Shown here: one piece after another, positions 35,633 through 45,444 of the stretch
Layout of the letters: the number at the start of each line of letters is the position of its first letter
Position numbering within the stretch: position 1 is the first letter of the stretch
Assembly: GCF_020524035.2 (NCBI RefSeq)
Contig: NZ_CP129013.1
Location: 2,345,822 to 2,409,821 of the forward strand
Source: Bacillus carboniphilus
Lineage (GTDB): Bacteria; Bacillota; Bacilli; Bacillales; JAIVKR01
Direction of reading: 5' to 3'
Length of the DNA stretch: 64,000 nucleotides
Translations under genes and position numbers: made by a program
Notes under the pieces: generated by a model
Told to the model about the DNA's origin: nothing
The model's database searches: none
The model's input: the letters and a program-made list of their open reading frames with translations, nothing else

Positions 35633-35730
35633 TAAAGAACCCCCATTTCAAAAATGACTATATAGTTCATAATATGGAAATGGACAAGCTTTTATGCTCG
35701 AGTTAATGATAATTTTATTTCTTTGACAAT

Positions 35731-36840
35731 CTACTGTTTAACGCTCCATTCATTGGTTGCATCTTTTATCATCCCCATCTTAAAATCAACTATTTCTTTT
35801 ATTCTCTTTTCTGAAGTATAGCCTAAAAAATACTTTTCAATTTCCCATGCTAGCATCATAGATGTATGATCCATTAATAAATAATAAAAATCCTTATAAT
35901 AGCTTTCATTTTCAATATGAAGGCCATTTTCAAGTAAGACCTCCCTATAAATTTTCTTCACAAACGTTATCAGACGCCTATCATATATATCTTGCATCAA
36001 GATAGTAATATCCCTTAATGGTGAACCTAATGAAGCCCATTCCCAAATAAGAAAAGCGTAAGCGACCGTTTAGCGACGCAGGTGCTTATAGCCCCCGCAT
36101 GAGATAAAGGAAACACGAAAGGCCGTAGGCTTCGATGTTGACTTATCGTAGAGAGGAGGAAGAAGCAACACCAGTCGCTGGGAGCTGGAGCTAGACAAAT
36201 ATATTAACTATGTCTTACTAACTTCATTATTTGAGGCTTTCTGAATTTTTAACAAAAATGTGCACTCTTATTCTAAATGAGGGTCTCCATGTGTCAAAAC
36301 ATTGGGACATTTGATTTTATAGTTATGTATATTATATTTTTCATACATTTTCTTTACTACTTCGATCCAATTAGAGTCAACCCACTCTAAATTCAGTGAA
36401 GATAGCCTTTCTAATTGAGCACAGCACCAGTCATACCATTCTGTAGATAGTTGATGTACAGGTAATCCTTGAGAAGAGACTGTATGTACCTCTGCCAATT
36501 TAGATAAGATTTCTCTTAAACACTGTTTTTTATCTTCTAGTGCAAGTTGGTTAAATATTTCTTTTAATGGTTGCCCGAGATCTTCCATTAAAATCGCTTC
36601 TGGATACTCATTCCATACGTGTGTGACTGGAAGGAATTTATTTATTTTTGGTAAAAGTTTATTATATATTTCTATTTCATTGTTTCGATCTTCAGCGAAT
36701 TCCTTATAAATGAGGATCCTGGTCTTTTTATTTTCATCTAATAACTTAAGCCGTTTAATACACCCCGCGTGTAATCCACTGAGTGGTTCTTGTTCTAGTA
36801 ACATCCAGTTATTTTCTATTATACGTTTTTCTAAATACAT
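35731..36840 (-). pseudogene. APH/choline-kinase-like phosphotransferase, interrupted by a repeat element
   Basis: The N-terminal part (36840 to 36268) has the kinase N-lobe and the catalytic loop NVLTHGDPHLE, then stops. The C-terminal part (36045 to 35731) resumes with WEWASLGSPLRDI, the usual continuation after the metal-binding D of APH enzymes, and ends NEWSVKQ. Between them lies a GCGCAAGCGC-family repeat (36051-36198) and about 70 bp of decayed sequence with stops. Catalytic Asp in HGD is kept, but the second Asp (IDWEW) is lost at the junction. The original substrate is unknown. Confidence 0.8.
36051..36198 (+). repeat. GCGCAAGCGC-family repeat inserted in the phosphotransferase gene, copy 5
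   Basis: A short copy of about 148 bp without modules or tail (AGAAAAGCGTAAGCGACCG ... GTCGCTGGGAGCTGGAGCTA). CAAATA stands on both sides (36045-36050 and after GAGCTAGA), a possible 6-bp target duplication. Confidence 0.8.
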
Positions 36841-37108
36841 GATTATATTAATACTTCTCCTCCGAGTGCATTTGATTTTTGTAAAATTAACTAACTTCAC
36901 TAAACCTTACTATTACCTTTTCTTCACTGACAACCAAATCCCCTTTTAAACATGAATACTTTTATTATTTAAAAATTAATTATATTAAGAAAAATAAATC
37001 TTTATACTAAAAAAGACTTACCAAAAATATATCGATAAAAATGTATAACTTTAACGAAGAAAGGAATGATATATAGGGTAGTTGAGGAATAAAGAAAAAA
37101 AATGGATA
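36841..37108. other. Non-coding AT-rich stretch upstream of the phosphotransferase pseudogene
   Basis: No ORF, hairpin or repeat was recognised apart from the murA terminator at its right end. Confidence 0.35.
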
Positions 37109-37145
37109 TAAAAAAGAAGCTAGAGATAATCTCTCTAACTTCCTT
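37109..37145 (-). terminator. Terminator of murA
   Basis: GAAGTTAGAGA and TCTCTAGCTTC pair on the minus strand with a short loop, followed by TTTTTTATA. It overlaps the stop region of murA. Confidence 0.8.
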
Positions 37146-37156
37146 TATCGATATTC

Positions 37157-38466
37157 TTATGCATTCAAATCTTGCACAAGAGGTGTCTCCACTGTTGGCA
37201 TTTCGACTGTTTCTTTTACTCGTTCGATATCTGCACCAATACTTCTTAATTTTTGGTGGAAATCTACATAGCCACGATCTAAATGCTTTAACTCTGTTAC
37301 ACGAGTGTAACCATCTGCTGCCAAACCAGCAAGCGTTAGGGCTGCAGCCGCTCTTAAATCAGTAGCAGCTACTTCAGCGCCTTGAAACAGGACTGGACCG
37401 TTTAAAATAACGGATCGTCCTTCAATTTTTATATTGCCATTCATACGTCTAAACTCTTCTACGTGCATGAAGCGGTTTTCAAAAACAGTCTCTGTTATCA
37501 TACTTGTTCCATTAGCACGTAATAATAAGGCCATCATTTGAGACTGCATATCTGTTGGAAATCCCGGGTGTGGCATTGTCTTAATATCAACCGCTTTAAC
37601 TCATCTGGACCAATGACTCTCAGTCCTTCTGGCTCTTCAATGATTGTTACACCCATTTCTTCCATTTTCGCTACGAGCGAAGATAAATGTTCAGGAACAG
37701 CTCCTTCAACAAGGACGTTTCCTCCTGTTATCGCTGCAGCCACCATAAAAGTTCCTGCCTCAATACGGTCAGGAATAATGTTATGATTTACTCCTTTAAG
37801 CTCTGTAACTCCCTCAATTCTAATAGTTCCAGTTCCTGCACCTCGAACCTTTCCACCCATAGCGTTAATATAATTCGCTAAATCAACAATCTCAGGTTCT
37901 TTTGCACAGTTTTCTATTTGAGTCGTTCCTTCTGCTAAAGCAGCCGCCATCATAATATTCTCAGTTGCTCCAACACTAGGAAAGTCTAAATAAATTTTTG
38001 CTCCACGAAGTCTTCCATCAACTTCCGCATCAATAAATCCGTTTCCGACCTTTATTCTAGCTCCCATAGCTTCAAAGCCCTTAAGATGTTGATCGATAGG
38101 GCGAGAACCAATGGCACATCCACCAGGAAGCGCAACTCTAGAATGACCTAATCTAGCCAAAAGTGGTCCCAATACAAGGACAGAAGCTCGCATTTTGCGG
38201 ACATATTCAAACGGTGCTTCGGTTGTTAGCTCCCTTGATGCTTCCACGATTACTGTGTTATTGTCAAAGCTGACATCAGCACCTAAATGCCGTAAAACCT
38301 CATTGATCGTATAAACATCGGAGAGCGCGGGTACATTACATATAGTACTTTTTCCTTCACTTGCTAACAAGGATGCAGCGATTATTGGTAAAACAGCATT
38401 TTTAGCACCTTCTACTTTTACTGAGCCGTTCAACCTCTGACCGCCACGGACGATGATTTTTTCCAA
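37157..38466 (-). CDS. murAA: UDP-N-acetylglucosamine 1-carboxyvinyltransferase MurA, one apparent frameshift
   Basis: Reading across one missing base, the protein has about 437 residues. It transfers enolpyruvate from PEP to UDP-GlcNAc, the first committed step of peptidoglycan synthesis. Seen: K22 in [10 protein letters not shown], the catalytic loop [15 protein letters not shown] with C117 (target of fosfomycin), [27 protein letters not shown], then [18 protein letters not shown] and [19 protein letters not shown]. The frame breaks in the TTT at 37595-37597, where [14 protein letters not shown] needs one more A on the coding strand. Because the enzyme is essential, this is most likely a read error. 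It follows ywmB by 32 bp. Confidence 0.93.
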
Positions 38467-38498
38467 GGCATTCCCCTCCGCGTCCCATTTTCTCTATA

Positions 38499-39257
38499 TT
38501 AATATTCAGATGTAATGATTGGTGTGCCTACTACCACCGTAGTAATTTCATCCAACCCTACTTTTTTTTCTCTTAAAGCAATTTGAATGTTCAATTCTTG
38601 GTTTGATGTTTGTAGCTTTTGTTCCCACTCTTCATTGTATGCAGATACAGAAATGAAGTTAGGTTCATTAAGCATTTCGATTGTTTTTGCGTTAAATTGT
38701 TTTAAAAGTGAGTTTGCTTGTTTTTGCAAAACACCTTCCATTTTACCACTAAGTGTGCCGTTCACACAAGCAAAAATTTTCACATCTTCTCCCATTATGT
38801 CGACTATATGAGAGCTGACTGTTTGTTTTAAAAGGTTTTCCATGCGTGAAGTTCTTTCTTGTGTAGCCTGATAAAGGATATACGATTGAGTTGATTGATT
38901 TGTGAGGGTCGTAACAATCTGCAACGTTTCTTTAAGATGTATATCAGTATTGATTCTCTCTCCCACTAATTTGGACGTTTTTTCGTCCTCTATCATGCTC
39001 CAAGTATAAGGACGCTCCAGATCCTGAATTTGTTTCATTAATTCTTTACGTTCTTCTCCATCTATGTTGACTCGTTTTTTTGCATACAATGACCAGCCAC
39101 TTATGTCAACATGCTCATCTTCCAATCCTTTTACAATTTCTTGAACTTTCCCTACTTCATTTTCAACCTTATATAATGAATGAGCTCTAAATGCTTTCGG
39201 CACAATTAAAAATGTAAGGGTCGTTACTAACATCAAAAATATGATCCACCGTTTCAT
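38499..39257 (-). CDS. ywmB: YwmB family protein (TATA-box-binding-like fold)
   Basis: The protein has 252 residues from the ATG at 39257, which has GGAGAGGGAG about 9 nt upstream; a GTG three codons earlier is too close to it. An N-terminal membrane or signal segment (about 3-23) is followed by a beta-rich exported domain, with SGWSLYAKKRVNIDGEERKE, EWEQKLQTSNQ and a conserved end VVGTPIITSEY. Place and length fit YwmB (DUF1779), conserved upstream of murAA and spoIID in Bacillus. Function unknown. Confidence 0.85.
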   Translation of the reverse strand: MKRWIIFLMLVTTLTFLIVPKAFRAHSLYKVENEVGKVQEIVKGLEDEHVDISGWSLYAKKRVNIDGEERKELMKQIQDLERPYTWSMIEDEKTSKLVGERINTDIHLKETLQIVTTLTNQSTQSYILYQATQERTSRMENLLKQTVSSHIVDIMGEDVKIFACVNGTLSGKMEGVLQKQANSLLKQFNAKTIEMLNEPNFISVSAYNEEWEQKLQTSNQELNIQIALREKKVGLDEITTVVVGTPIITSEY

Positions 39258-39344
39258 AACCGCCACTCCCTCTCCTTAGTACCATTTTTACCTTTAGAGA
39301 GAAGAGCATACGTGGAAAAAGTCGTCAATGCTTGACAATTTTCA

Positions 39345-39690
39345 AAAAGAAAAGCGCAAGCGCACGATTTGCGACGAAGGGGCTTGAGCACTCCGCATGA
39401 GATAAAGGAAACACGAAAAGCCGAAGGCTTCGATGTTGACTTATCATAAGGAGGAGGGCGAAAACTTACGAGTCGCTGAGCGCTGGAGCTAGAAAAAAGT
39501 AAGGCGCAAGCGCTCGATTAGCGATGACAACATGGCTATGAACATCATCTAAAATCAGCCACGTCCTGTGGCTAACGATGATGCTAGCACTTCCTGTGCG
39601 TCGAAAAACTAACGAGTTGCTGAGCGCTGGAGCTAGACAAAAGAAAAGCGCAAGCGCTCGATTTGGGACGAAAACAAAGTTAAAGAGTCC
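39345..39690 (+). repeat. Array of GCGCAAGCGC-family repeats, copies 6 to 8
   Basis: Three copies in series: 39348-39495 (full core), 39500-39640 (core replaced by the module CAGCCACGTCCTGTGGCTAA with CATCATC/GATGATG flanks) and a truncated start at 39643-39690. They fill the gap between ywmB and ywzB, which holds no gene. Confidence 0.8.
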
Positions 39691-39734
39691 ATCTAATTAA
39701 AAACAAGGAATTAGCACCTTATAACTAAAAAAGA

Positions 39735-39983
39735 TTAGGGGATCTGCTGAGACCAAAGTAAATAATCTAAAAAGAAATTGGAAACTGTAGAAGCTATGAC
39801 AATGGTTAATAAAATAAGTAAAAGCCTTGCCTCAACCACTCTTCCTTTTCTGATGAAGTATTCTAAATTTAACGCTTGTAGAGCCCACCATGTAATCGCA
39901 ATAAATACAAGGTGTGAAATGATACTAATTAAAGATATTTGTTCAAAACCCATTTTAAGCAACATCCTTCCGTCAACTAACAA
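39735..39983 (-). CDS. ywzB: DUF1146/YwzB-type membrane protein
   Basis: The protein has up to 82 residues with two membrane segments (ISIISHLVFIAITWWALQAL and LLLILLTIVIASTVSNFFLDYL). The signature WWALQALNLEYFIRKG...A.LL.ILL.I.I.STVSNFFLDY is that of the YwzB family of Bacillus. The start is uncertain: GGAAGG lies just before an in-frame ATG, and the ATG of MGFEQIS is four codons further. Conserved next to the nuo/atp region. Function unknown. Confidence 0.8.
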   Translation of the reverse strand: MLVDGRMLLKMGFEQISLISIISHLVFIAITWWALQALNLEYFIRKGRVVEARLLLILLTIVIASTVSNFFLDYLLWSQQIP

Positions 39984-40032
39984 AACAATAAAACTTCATT
40001 TAAAGTCACTATGTGATAAGTGTGACCCCAAA

Positions 40033-40060
40033 TGAAAAAAGAGGTGTCGAGCACCCCTTC
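40033..40060 (-). terminator. Terminator of the nuo operon
   Basis: GGGGTG and CACCTC pair around CTCGA on the minus strand and are followed by six T residues. It lies 160 nt after the nuoN stop and before ywzB. Confidence 0.7.
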
Positions 40061-40218
40061 TATTATATAAAATCAATCTTAAAGAATGACTTCATTTTAG
40101 TCGTTCACAAAAACTTTACACTCATAACCAATCAACCATTTGTAAACAGTAATTGACTTTTCTGTTTCTCAGATTATCACATGTTTGATTTGTTATCAAT
40201 GTACTGTTTTTGGAACTT

Positions 40219-41649
40219 TTATATCATCGACATGATTGAATAAAGAAGATTTGGAAATAAACCGAATATACAAGTCGCTACTGAACATAAAACGGTAACA
40301 AAAGCAAGTCGACCGTCCATTTTGATTGGGGTTAAGTGGTTTTGTTTGTTAAAAAATATTTGCTCCAATATGCGAAAATAAACGGCATACGAAATAATTG
40401 TTGCCATAACCATCACGCTAGCAATCATAATCATGGCAGGGTCACTGGAAATTACACTTAAAAAGATGGCGAATTTCCCAATAAACCCGCTCGTTCCAGG
40501 TATCGCCGCTAATGAAAGAAGAAAGATGGTCATTAAAATGGCGAGAAGTGGCGACTTCTTTCCTAAGCCAGCAAAAAGAGAAACCTCCTCATGCCCTTCC
40601 GCATTTGAAAGAAAATAAGTGATGACAAACGCGCCCGTTGTCATAAATAAGTACGCAAACAAATAAAACCAAATTCCCTCTATATAGAGTGGACTTTGAA
40701 AAGCTGAAAAGGCAGCCAAAATATATCCTCCATGTCCGATTGATGAATAGGCTAACATTCGTTTAACATTTGTTTGGCGAAGCGCCATAATATTTCCTAT
40801 TAACATGGTTACACAAGCAATTCCACCAATAATGACTTGGTTTTCAAGCAAAGCTGCTTCATAGACGGACAAAAACAACCTCATAAAAAGAATAAAACCA
40901 GCTGTTTTTGACACAATATTCAAAAATAAAGTTGATGAAATCGAAGACCCTTGATAAACGTCCGCAACCCACATTTGAAAAGGGAATGCACCTATCTTAA
41001 ACGTTAAGCCGACAAAAATAATAAGAAAAGACACGGCCGATAAGTATAACAACTCACTATTTTGAGTCGTTAAAAGAGTTGAAGCTATGACCTGGAGATT
41101 TGTTGAGCCTGTTATTCCATATAAATAACTCATTCCAAATAACGTAATAGCCGTGGACACTCCCGCGTTTAGAAAAAGCTTAATAGCTGCTTCATTCGCA
41201 TGAAGGTTCTCTCGATTAAACGCAACGAGTAAAACACTACTAAGCGTTAGTAATTCAAGCCCAATGAATAATGTCATTAAATCTCCGCTGGAACTGATGA
41301 TCATTGCTCCTAATAGTCCCATAAGAATAAAGTAAAAAAATTCACTTTTTGGAGGTGCCGTTAATATAACAAAGCTTGCCCCTATTAAGAGGAGGAGTTT
41401 GAATATCTTTGCAAATTCATCTAAAACAAACGTGTCATATAAAATAACAATGGTACTTTCCTGATATAGTAAAACGAGCAGAACTAGTGCTGTTAAGGTT
41501 GCCATCAAGCTTAAATAACGAAATGAAGATCTTTGTTTTTTTGAAGGTAAAAATAAATCAAGCATTGTCATAATGGTTGCCATACCAATGATCACGAACT
41601 CTGGAAGCATCCCTTGCCATTGAAAGCTTAAGAGCGTTTCAATATTCAT
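40219..41649 (-). CDS. nuoN: Complex I subunit NuoN
   Basis: The protein has 476 residues and about 14 membrane helices. It is one of three antiporter-like proton-pumping subunits of NADH:quinone oxidoreductase. Seen: the key Glu helix LMTLFIGLELLTLSSVLLVAF, KLFLNAGVSTAITLFG, VGLTFKIGAFPFQMWVADVYQGS and LAYSSIGHGGYILAA. Last gene of the operon, 4 bp after nuoM. Confidence 0.94.
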   Translation of the reverse strand: MNIETLLSFQWQGMLPEFVIIGMATIMTMLDLFLPSKKQRSSFRYLSLMATLTALVLLVLLYQESTIVILYDTFVLDEFAKIFKLLLLIGASFVILTAPPKSEFFYFILMGLLGAMIISSSGDLMTLFIGLELLTLSSVLLVAFNRENLHANEAAIKLFLNAGVSTAITLFGMSYLYGITGSTNLQVIASTLLTTQNSELLYLSAVSFLIIFVGLTFKIGAFPFQMWVADVYQGSSISSTLFLNIVSKTAGFILFMRLFLSVYEAALLENQVIIGGIACVTMLIGNIMALRQTNVKRMLAYSSIGHGGYILAAFSAFQSPLYIEGIWFYLFAYLFMTTGAFVITYFLSNAEGHEEVSLFAGLGKKSPLLAILMTIFLLSLAAIPGTSGFIGKFAIFLSVISSDPAMIMIASVMVMATIISYAVYFRILEQIFFNKQNHLTPIKMDGRLAFVTVLCSVATCIFGLFPNLLYSIMSMI

Positions 41650-41653
41650 CGAT

Positions 41654-43114
41654 TCACCTCATTCCTTTAACTAAAAGTTCAATTGGCTCTGCTATTGCAC
41701 TAGACACTACCGAAGGAAACACACCGATAGCAATAATCATCAAAACAAAGAGGAGAGCAGATGAGAGCTCCAATCCGTTCAAATCGGCCTTTGGCTGTTT
41801 TGCATGTCCTTTTTGCACAACTGAAATAAAGCGAACCATATAAATGACCGTCACAAGAATGCCCACTACGGCTATAGATCCGAGGAGAAGATTTTGGTTG
41901 AACACACCTGTAAAGACTAAAAATTCACTAATAAAACCTGACATACCGGGTAATCCAACGGAAGCTAGACAACAAACGATAAACATACTTGCAAGTTTTG
42001 TCATCGAAGAAGACATCCCTGAAAGCGAGTTATAATCGAGTGAAAGTCGTCGGTCTTCTAAAATGACAATTAAAAAGAAAAAGAAGGCGGTGATAAATCC
42101 ATGCGAAATCATTTGAAAAACCGCCCCTTGAACACCAATCTCATGGATCGAACCAATCCCAATTAATACGACGCCCATGTGAGAAACACTAGAATACGCG
42201 ATCATACGCCTCAAGTTCGTTTGCGCTAAAGCAATAAATCCCCCATATAGAAAGTTGATTGTTCCTAAACCAATTAGCCAACTACTAGCCATTGAAGCTT
42301 GCTCAGGAAAAAAACTAAGGGAAAAGGTAATCAGTCCATACCCGCCTATTTTTAATAAAACTCCGGAGTGGAGCATGACAATCGAAGATGGAGCATGCTG
42401 ATGAACGTAGATCATCCATGAATGAAAGGGTACGATAGGTAGTTTAATTCCAAATCCAATCAAAAAAACTGTGAATAGAACTGTTTTTTCAACGTTTGTT
42501 ACGGTAGATAAAGTAGGGATCATTTTTTGAAGTTCAGAAATCGAAGTCGTTCCTGTTTTCGAAAACAAATAAACAAAAGCCATTAAAAGTAAGAGAGAAC
42601 CTAGTCCATTGTAGAGCAGATAATAAAAACTGGTTTTCCGTTTTTCTCCCTCTCCCCAATTTCCAATTAAGAAGAACATGGGAATTAAGGTTATTTCTAA
42701 GAAGATAAAAAACAAAAATAAATTATCGGCTAAGAAAACACCTAGCATGCCAAATTGTAAAATAAACAGCAAGGTGTAAAACCCTTTCACATGTTGCTTC
42801 ACATAAACGGATGCAATGGCAGATAAAAAGGCTAAAATAGAGGTGAATAAAATCATAATGACCGATAAACCATCAACCCCTAATTGAAAGGGTAAAGAAA
42901 ACGGCTGATCCACTCCTAAAAAAATCCAAGTGCGAAATTCGGAAAAACTTTGCAAGCTTCCTTCCCTCATGTAAAAGATATAAAGAAAGAGAGATAAAAT
43001 AAGAGAAGGAGTCGTGCCTACGACAGCCATCCACCTAATCAACCGTTTCTTTTTTAATAGTAGGATAATGAAACAAGCGATTAATGGTGAAAACAACAAA
43101 ATGGATAAGTACAA
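41654..43114 (-). CDS. nuoM: Complex I subunit NuoM
   Basis: The protein has 486 residues and is an antiporter-like membrane subunit. Motifs: LFLFFIFLEITLIPMFFLIGNWG with the conserved Glu, GFGIKLPIVPFHSWMIYVHQHAPSS with the conserved Lys, MIAYSSVSHMGVVLIGIG, and the C-terminal VGLPGMSGFISEFLVF. It starts immediately after the nuoL stop (no gap), so translation is probably coupled. Confidence 0.95.
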   Translation of the reverse strand: MYLSILLFSPLIACFIILLLKKKRLIRWMAVVGTTPSLILSLFLYIFYMREGSLQSFSEFRTWIFLGVDQPFSLPFQLGVDGLSVIMILFTSILAFLSAIASVYVKQHVKGFYTLLFILQFGMLGVFLADNLFLFFIFLEITLIPMFFLIGNWGEGEKRKTSFYYLLYNGLGSLLLLMAFVYLFSKTGTTSISELQKMIPTLSTVTNVEKTVLFTVFLIGFGIKLPIVPFHSWMIYVHQHAPSSIVMLHSGVLLKIGGYGLITFSLSFFPEQASMASSWLIGLGTINFLYGGFIALAQTNLRRMIAYSSVSHMGVVLIGIGSIHEIGVQGAVFQMISHGFITAFFFFLIVILEDRRLSLDYNSLSGMSSSMTKLASMFIVCCLASVGLPGMSGFISEFLVFTGVFNQNLLLGSIAVVGILVTVIYMVRFISVVQKGHAKQPKADLNGLELSSALLFVLMIIAIGVFPSVVSSAIAEPIELLVKGMR

Positions 43115-44923
43115 CTACATCCACCCCCTGATCAAGAAAGAAACCATTAAAATGATGGATAAACCGATAAATGAAAAACTAATGTACCTTTGAACTTGAC
43201 CATTATGAATGGTTCCTCCCACTCTACCTAGGAAAAGAGGCATTTGCACCATCCACTTCGTCATCCCTCCTACTACATACCGTTCAATAAAGGTGAGCAA
43301 GTCACTGAGCTTTTTAGTCCCTAATACAAACGTATGTTGATAAAATTCATCGATATAAAGCCCGTTTTTAAGTAAAGGGAGAGCGAAATACGATCGTTTT
43401 TTTTGATCGTTCACATAGGCTAAACCCGCACCAACAAGCGTCATTATTATTGAAATAATCATGATCCAGATTCCTTCATGGTTAATTGAAGGGAGCGTTA
43501 TTTCAGCCATGATCCAATCATGAAGAGGCTTATAGACAAATCCGCCACCGAAAGAAAGAACCGCTAAAATCGCTAATGGGATCACCACTGTAAGAGGAAA
43601 CTGAATCGTTTCATCAGATAGCTCTTTTTTAGGTAAAACAATGCGAAAGAATAATCGAAACATATAAAAGGAGGTTAAAAATGTTGTAAGGATCGCAATA
43701 AAAAACAACAATAAGGAACCTCTTTCCCATAAAGCGTATAAAATTTCTTCCTTACTATAAAAACCTGCAAAGAAAGGAAAACCACTGATAGATAACGTTC
43801 CAACCAAAAGGAAAAGACTGATGATTGGCATCTTTCTCCAAAGCCCCGATATTTCATTTATCCTTTGTGTATGAAGGGCACAGATAATACATCCAGCTAC
43901 TAAAAAGAGCAGTGCTTTAAAAAATGCATGAGTCATTAAATGAAAGATGCCTGCAAAATATCCGAAGGAACCTAATGCTAGCATCATGTAGCCAAGTTGA
44001 CTAATGGTCGAATAAGCTAATATTCGTTTAATGTCATCTTGAACAGTCGCCTGTAAAGCTGCAAACAGAGCTGTAATTGCACCGACTATAGAAATGATCA
44101 AGAGCGTCGATTCAGACTGGGCAAACAGTGGATAGAGAGCTGCTACTAAATAAACACCTGCGGCCACCATTGTCGCTGCATGAATTAAAGCGGATACTGG
44201 AGTAGGTCCTTCCATTGCGTCTGGAAGCCAAATATGAAGGGGAAACTGCGCTGATTTTCCTACAGCTCCCCCAAACATTAAAACCGTAATTCCTATAAGA
44301 GAGGACTCCGAAATCTCATTATTTTGCACAGCAAGGAATATTTCCTCAAACTGAAGGCTTCCTACTTCCCAAAACAGAAGAATCATGCCAACAAATAGAA
44401 AGAGATCTCCGATTCTCGTGACTAAAAAAGCTTTTCTCGCTGCTTCAATGGCTTCTTTTTTATGAAAATAAAAGCCGATTAATAAAAATGAGCCGACGCC
44501 AACCAGTTCCCAAAATAAATAGAATTGAAGCAGGTTTGTCGTCATGACTAACCCGAGCATAGCAAACGTGAAAAAGCTAACATATCCAAAATAAATGGGG
44601 TATCGGGCTGTTTGAGCCATGTAATGAATGGAATATAAATGAACGCAAAAACTGACTAACGATACAATTAAGAGCATTAATGCGTTTAAAGGATTGATTT
44701 CAAATCCTACATACAATTCCATAGAACGAATATTCACCCATTCAACATTGGTTGTGAAAGACCCATTCTTTATTTGCAGAAATAAGATTATGACTGAAGA
44801 CAAAAAAGTAAGAGCTACAAGACTCGTTGATATAACCGCCACCCGCCTGTTATTTGACCAAATAAGACAAATCAGAAACGACAGAAGGGGTAAAACAGGA
44901 ATAATCCAAGCCCAATTCATCAT
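43115..44923 (-). CDS. nuoL: Complex I subunit NuoL
   Basis: The protein has about 602 residues when started at the first ATG of MMNWAWIIPVLPLL (44923). The frame is open back to 45046, but that upstream part is encoded by an inserted repeat and is not NuoL-like. It is the antiporter-like subunit with the long lateral helix. Seen: FYLFWELVGVGSFLLIGFYF, FGGAVGKSAQFPLHIWLPDAMEGPTPVSALIHAATMV, ILAYSTISQLGYMMLALG. The RBS is poor (AAAAGG about 20 nt upstream), possibly because of the insertion. Confidence 0.93.
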   Translation of the reverse strand: MMNWAWIIPVLPLLSFLICLIWSNNRRVAVISTSLVALTFLSSVIILFLQIKNGSFTTNVEWVNIRSMELYVGFEINPLNALMLLIVSLVSFCVHLYSIHYMAQTARYPIYFGYVSFFTFAMLGLVMTTNLLQFYLFWELVGVGSFLLIGFYFHKKEAIEAARKAFLVTRIGDLFLFVGMILLFWEVGSLQFEEIFLAVQNNEISESSLIGITVLMFGGAVGKSAQFPLHIWLPDAMEGPTPVSALIHAATMVAAGVYLVAALYPLFAQSESTLLIISIVGAITALFAALQATVQDDIKRILAYSTISQLGYMMLALGSFGYFAGIFHLMTHAFFKALLFLVAGCIICALHTQRINEISGLWRKMPIISLFLLVGTLSISGFPFFAGFYSKEEILYALWERGSLLLFFIAILTTFLTSFYMFRLFFRIVLPKKELSDETIQFPLTVVIPLAILAVLSFGGGFVYKPLHDWIMAEITLPSINHEGIWIMIISIIMTLVGAGLAYVNDQKKRSYFALPLLKNGLYIDEFYQHTFVLGTKKLSDLLTFIERYVVGGMTKWMVQMPLFLGRVGGTIHNGQVQRYISFSFIGLSIILMVSFLIRGWM

Positions 44924-44949
44924 TATGGATGCCGTTATAAAACCTTTTA

Positions 44950-45020
44950 GATGTTGTTCAAAAAGTGTAAGTTCATACACCTGTTGCCCCACCATCCCTT
45001 TTGAACACACGCAGTGATAA
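44950..45020. repeat. Short TTCAAAAAGT-family repeat between nuoK and nuoL
   Basis: GTTGTTCAAAAAGTG at the left and CCCTTTTGAACACACGC at the right are inverted copies of the family ends. The 71-bp insertion enlarges the nuoK-nuoL gap to 215 bp in an otherwise tight operon. Confidence 0.6.
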
Positions 45021-45138
45021 GGTTTTTCCTGCTTCATCATAAACAATCTTGGTCTATTACTCCACAGGCGTAAATTCGGATGCGTGGCACCCTATAAGAA
45101 CGGCGTTTTCAACTCCTTGTCAAAGATTGACCGATTTC

Positions 45139-45444
45139 TTATTTTATTGAATCGTAGTCCTTCAAGTCGACTGATTTTTTCAGTCGATAAAAAGAGAGAA
45201 TGATGGCTAACCCTACTGCTATCTCTGCAGCGGCTACCGTAATAATGAAAAGAGAAAATACTTGTCCTGTTATTGACGGAAATGCTCCATAGCGACTAAA
45301 CGCCACCAAATTTAAATTAACGGCATTTAACATCAATTCAATGCAAATAAGGACGACGATGATGTTTCTTTTTGTCACTGCGCCGTACAATCCAATACAA
45401 AAGAGAAACAAGGCAAGCAATAAATAGCTTGATAAAGGATTCAT
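45139..45444 (-). CDS. nuoK: Complex I subunit NuoK
   Basis: The protein has 101 residues and three membrane helices. The Glu-containing helices are typical: [22 protein letters not shown] (conserved Glu) and [22 protein letters not shown] (second Glu). The start codon overlaps the nuoJ stop (ATGA), so translation is coupled. Confidence 0.95.
   Translation of the reverse strand: MNPLSSYLLLALFLFCIGLYGAVTKRNIIVVLICIELMLNAVNLNLVAFSRYGAFPSITGQVFSLFIITVAAAEIAVGLAIILSFYRLKKSVDLKDYDSIK

Noticed and set aside
8039..39690. Repeated GCGCAAGCGC units as a CRISPR array
   Set aside because: Units are 140-200 bp or longer, irregularly spaced over 30 kb and without unique spacers or cas genes; they are interspersed repeats.
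44924..45046. Longer N-terminus of NuoL
   Set aside because: The extra 41 residues come from an inserted repeat and are unlike NuoL, which begins at MNWAWIIPVLPLL.
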